Positions 62,250 through 64,000 of a DNA stretch of 64,000 nt are shown one piece after another. The notes under the pieces are model-generated. The model ran no database searches, had not been told where the DNA came from, and saw only the letters and a program-made list of their open reading frames with translations. Made by a program: the position numbers and the translations under genes. The DNA lies in contig CAYTGO010000012.1 in the NCBI GenBank assembly GCA_964437425.1, positions 1 through 64,000 of the forward strand. Direction: 5' to 3'. Position 1 is the first letter of the stretch. Every line of letters starts with the position of its first letter. The stretch is from Scalindua sp964437425. GTDB lineage: Bacteria; Planctomycetota; Brocadiia; Brocadiales; Scalinduaceae.

Positions 62250-63899
62250 CTAATTTAATTTACCATGAAGCATAAATTCTTTGATACGCTCAGGAACTTT
62301 TTCTTTCTGGAAGTAGCGGGTGTGAAGCGATTCAACAAAAGGTTTTTTACTAAATCCTTTTACTGCACTACCGGTAGGAACAATCGCCTGATTGGTAGAC
62401 GAAACTACCCAGTCATGATTTTTATCTTTCAGGATTGTACTGAGAAGTTTATCAATACCTTTTGCACTCCAACGTTTATACCAACGAGAATCTCTCACGA
62501 GTGAATCATCCCAATCACCCACAACAGGCAGAAAGAGTGTTTTATTACGTTTCGGAGGTACAGGCTTCAGAACTTTATCAAGTTCCGGGTTGCCTGGCAT
62601 CATCGGCTTAAATCCGTCAAGACCGGCTACAAATTTAACAGAGTGCTGAGCAAGCACAATCGCAAGGCTACCTATGCTGGAATATTTACCAGCACGGGCG
62701 AGGATTGTAAGCAACCAGGAAATATTATTTAATATGTTAAAATAGCCTACGCCATTTGCACATGCACACAACGCAGCACGATCTACCTGAACATTCTTGC
62801 CTCGAATGGCCAGATGTTTGCCAAGCAATCCTCCACGACTATGTGTAATAATATCGACCGGTATGGAAAGTTTTCTACCCAGGAAGCTGTTAAGTTCATC
62901 TTCGTTGGCCGCCAGACTATCCAGCACGGTTTCGTGATTGAATGCAAGTACCTGTTGATATCTTTGATGTGACATTGCAATTGCCTGCATCCAGCTCTCT
63001 CGTCCTTTACTTGTTATTGCACCAAACGATCCATTTGTTGACGAAAAGGTACCGTGAAGCATGAGTAGTGTCTTTTTATCGTGTTGAACGTCCGCTGCTG
63101 CAACTGTCTGGAATTTACCTGAAGCTACGTCCCAACTTAATAAACCATATTTATCTCTCCCCAGTGCGCCTAGAGCTCGCCTCACAACATCATGGGATGT
63201 TGAGTTACCTCGCTCAAATGTCAGTACTTTTATGACAACGTCTTTTTCATAACGACTAGAATTGTTTTTGCCAGTAAGGGATATATCTTTTCCACCTTTT
63301 TTTTGTGTAGCCTTTTCAATTCCACCATCCGGCCAGAGTGGGATTCTGTAAGTTAAACGATCTCGCGAACTACATGAATTGTCTGGGCCGGTAGACTCTG
63401 GCAGAATCATTTGAGCTGCTTCATCACCGTTTCTTCCGCGTTCAAGATACACCAGTGCACCTTCCCCAGGCTGAACAAAAACTGTCAATCTCAGCGACGG
63501 TTGATTCTCTAGAGAAAACGTTTTCTGGTAATCAGGAAACTTTACCTTACTGAGATCTATAAAACGTTCAACAACCCGGTTACAATCCTCATCATTAAGG
63601 TAAGAATCTCGCGTTGTACGAAGTTCATTGACGAAGTGTACGGTTTGATCACCGCTTTCATCGGCATTCGATTCGCGGTTACCCCTGGTTGAACACCGAA
63701 TTGTACCACCAAAGTTTTTCAGTCCACCTTTTTTCCAGGCTCCCAATGTTCCCCATACTTCAGTTTGTGGTGTCGCAGTTTGGCGTGTAATACGTCTTTT
63801 GGCTAACGAGCTTATTGATTCCTCCCCTAGAAAAAGATATCTTCGCCCGTCCTTTGCAGTCAACCAACTTTCTGTTTTTTGTAGATTGATAGTTGCCAT
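62250..63899 (-). CDS. Alpha/beta hydrolase (lipase-like, DUF7379-type) with large N-terminal domain
   Basis: A 549-residue protein. Residues 1-250 are a beta-rich domain (TRGNRESNADESGDQTVHFV; FVQPGEGALVYLERGRNGDE). Residues 270-545 form an alpha/beta hydrolase: LLMLHGTFSS (oxyanion loop, residues 278-287), THSRGG (nucleophile Ser354), and a C-terminal HDWVVSSTNQAIVP (His and Asp region). The HSRGG elbow in place of GHSMGG is typical of DUF7379-type hydrolases. No signal peptide is seen. GGAGGAAAT is the ribosome site. It lies 71 bp upstream of the Vps62-like gene. Confidence 0.8.
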   Translation of the reverse strand: MATINLQKTESWLTAKDGRRYLFLGEESISSLAKRRITRQTATPQTEVWGTLGAWKKGGLKNFGGTIRCSTRGNRESNADESGDQTVHFVNELRTTRDSYLNDEDCNRVVERFIDLSKVKFPDYQKTFSLENQPSLRLTVFVQPGEGALVYLERGRNGDEAAQMILPESTGPDNSCSSRDRLTYRIPLWPDGGIEKATQKKGGKDISLTGKNNSSRYEKDVVIKVLTFERGNSTSHDVVRRALGALGRDKYGLLSWDVASGKFQTVAAADVQHDKKTLLMLHGTFSSTNGSFGAITSKGRESWMQAIAMSHQRYQQVLAFNHETVLDSLAANEDELNSFLGRKLSIPVDIITHSRGGLLGKHLAIRGKNVQVDRAALCACANGVGYFNILNNISWLLTILARAGKYSSIGSLAIVLAQHSVKFVAGLDGFKPMMPGNPELDKVLKPVPPKRNKTLFLPVVGDWDDSLVRDSRWYKRWSAKGIDKLLSTILKDKNHDWVVSSTNQAIVPTGSAVKGFSKKPFVESLHTRYFQKEKVPERIKEFMLHGKLN

Positions 63900-64000
63900 A
63901 TTTCCTCCTCTCTAAAACTGTTTTATCTTTCTCTCATCATTAATTTTCTTACTTAATTGTTATGAGCATCAAATTACAACTAATTAGATCCTGTCTGGGT
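63900..64000. other. Leader region before the minus-strand hydrolase
   Basis: There is no gene. A GGAGGAAAT ribosome site lies directly before the ATG of the 62250 gene. I see no sigma-54-type GG-N10-GC pair on the minus strand in this short stretch. Confidence 0.4.

Noticed and set aside
1..64000. CRISPR array, transposon or prophage
   Set aside because: I saw no regularly spaced short repeats, transposase or integrase. The only phage-like trait is the inserted module in FlgE and FlgK.

Overview
The window is AT-rich DNA from a flagellated diderm (Gram-negative) bacterium. The flagellum has both P- and L-ring genes, fliW and csrA sit together, most promoters found are of the sigma-54 (-24/-12) type, and there is a small membrane-anchored c-type cytochrome and a Na+-pumping decarboxylase. 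Gene content and composition remind me of anammox-type Planctomycetota (Brocadiales, perhaps Scalindua-like), but no gene here proves it and this is a low-confidence guess. I saw no rRNA, tRNA, CRISPR array or insertion sequence.

Layout. (1) 1-11640, plus strand: flagellar hook, rod and ring genes. The 3' end of flgE is followed by flgF-flgG-flgA-flgH, then flgI-flgJ-flgN-like-flgK-flgL, then fliW-csrA. (2) 12104-21882, plus: a glycan operon with a transglutaminase-like protein, TPR proteins, a WbpB/WbpD-like fusion, GT4, GT2 and GT39-like transferases, and a radical SAM protein. (3) 22300-41927, plus: about 20 closely spaced genes that look like one transcript. It starts with heptose activation genes (HddC/HddA-like) and holds eight radical SAM proteins (nine with region 2), two DUF218 proteins, an SGNH protein, an acyltransferase, an SDR, a flippase-like membrane protein, a GT2 and a methyltransferase. 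(4) 42293-48656, plus: typA, birA, and oadG-oadA-oadB. (5) 48659-51707, minus: a c-type cytochrome, a membrane-anchored dCache sensor with a CheD-like tail, and a peroxiredoxin-like lipoprotein. (6) 51875-53152, plus: a GGQ release-factor-like protein and a sigma-54-driven hypothetical. (7) 53205-63899, minus: an unusual island of membrane proteins, lipoproteins, a calcineurin-like phosphoesterase, two alpha/beta hydrolases and a Vps62-like protein.

How it fits together. Six good -24/-12 promoters (GG-N10-GC) stand before flgF, flgI, the two glycan operons, the 52547 gene and the minus-strand hydrolase at 58279. Three of them (flgF and both glycan operons) also carry a shared upstream element, TTCTAC...TGTGGAA-N6/7-TCCT, 147-178 bp before the -24 GG. 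This is the distance expected for an enhancer-binding protein. I infer that flagellar assembly and a surface-glycan or lipid-modification pathway are co-regulated. The most novel candidates are the sigma-54/enhancer-controlled, radical-SAM-rich pathway of 22-42 kb, the dCache-CheD-like fusion at 49180, and the hydrolase island at 53-64 kb.
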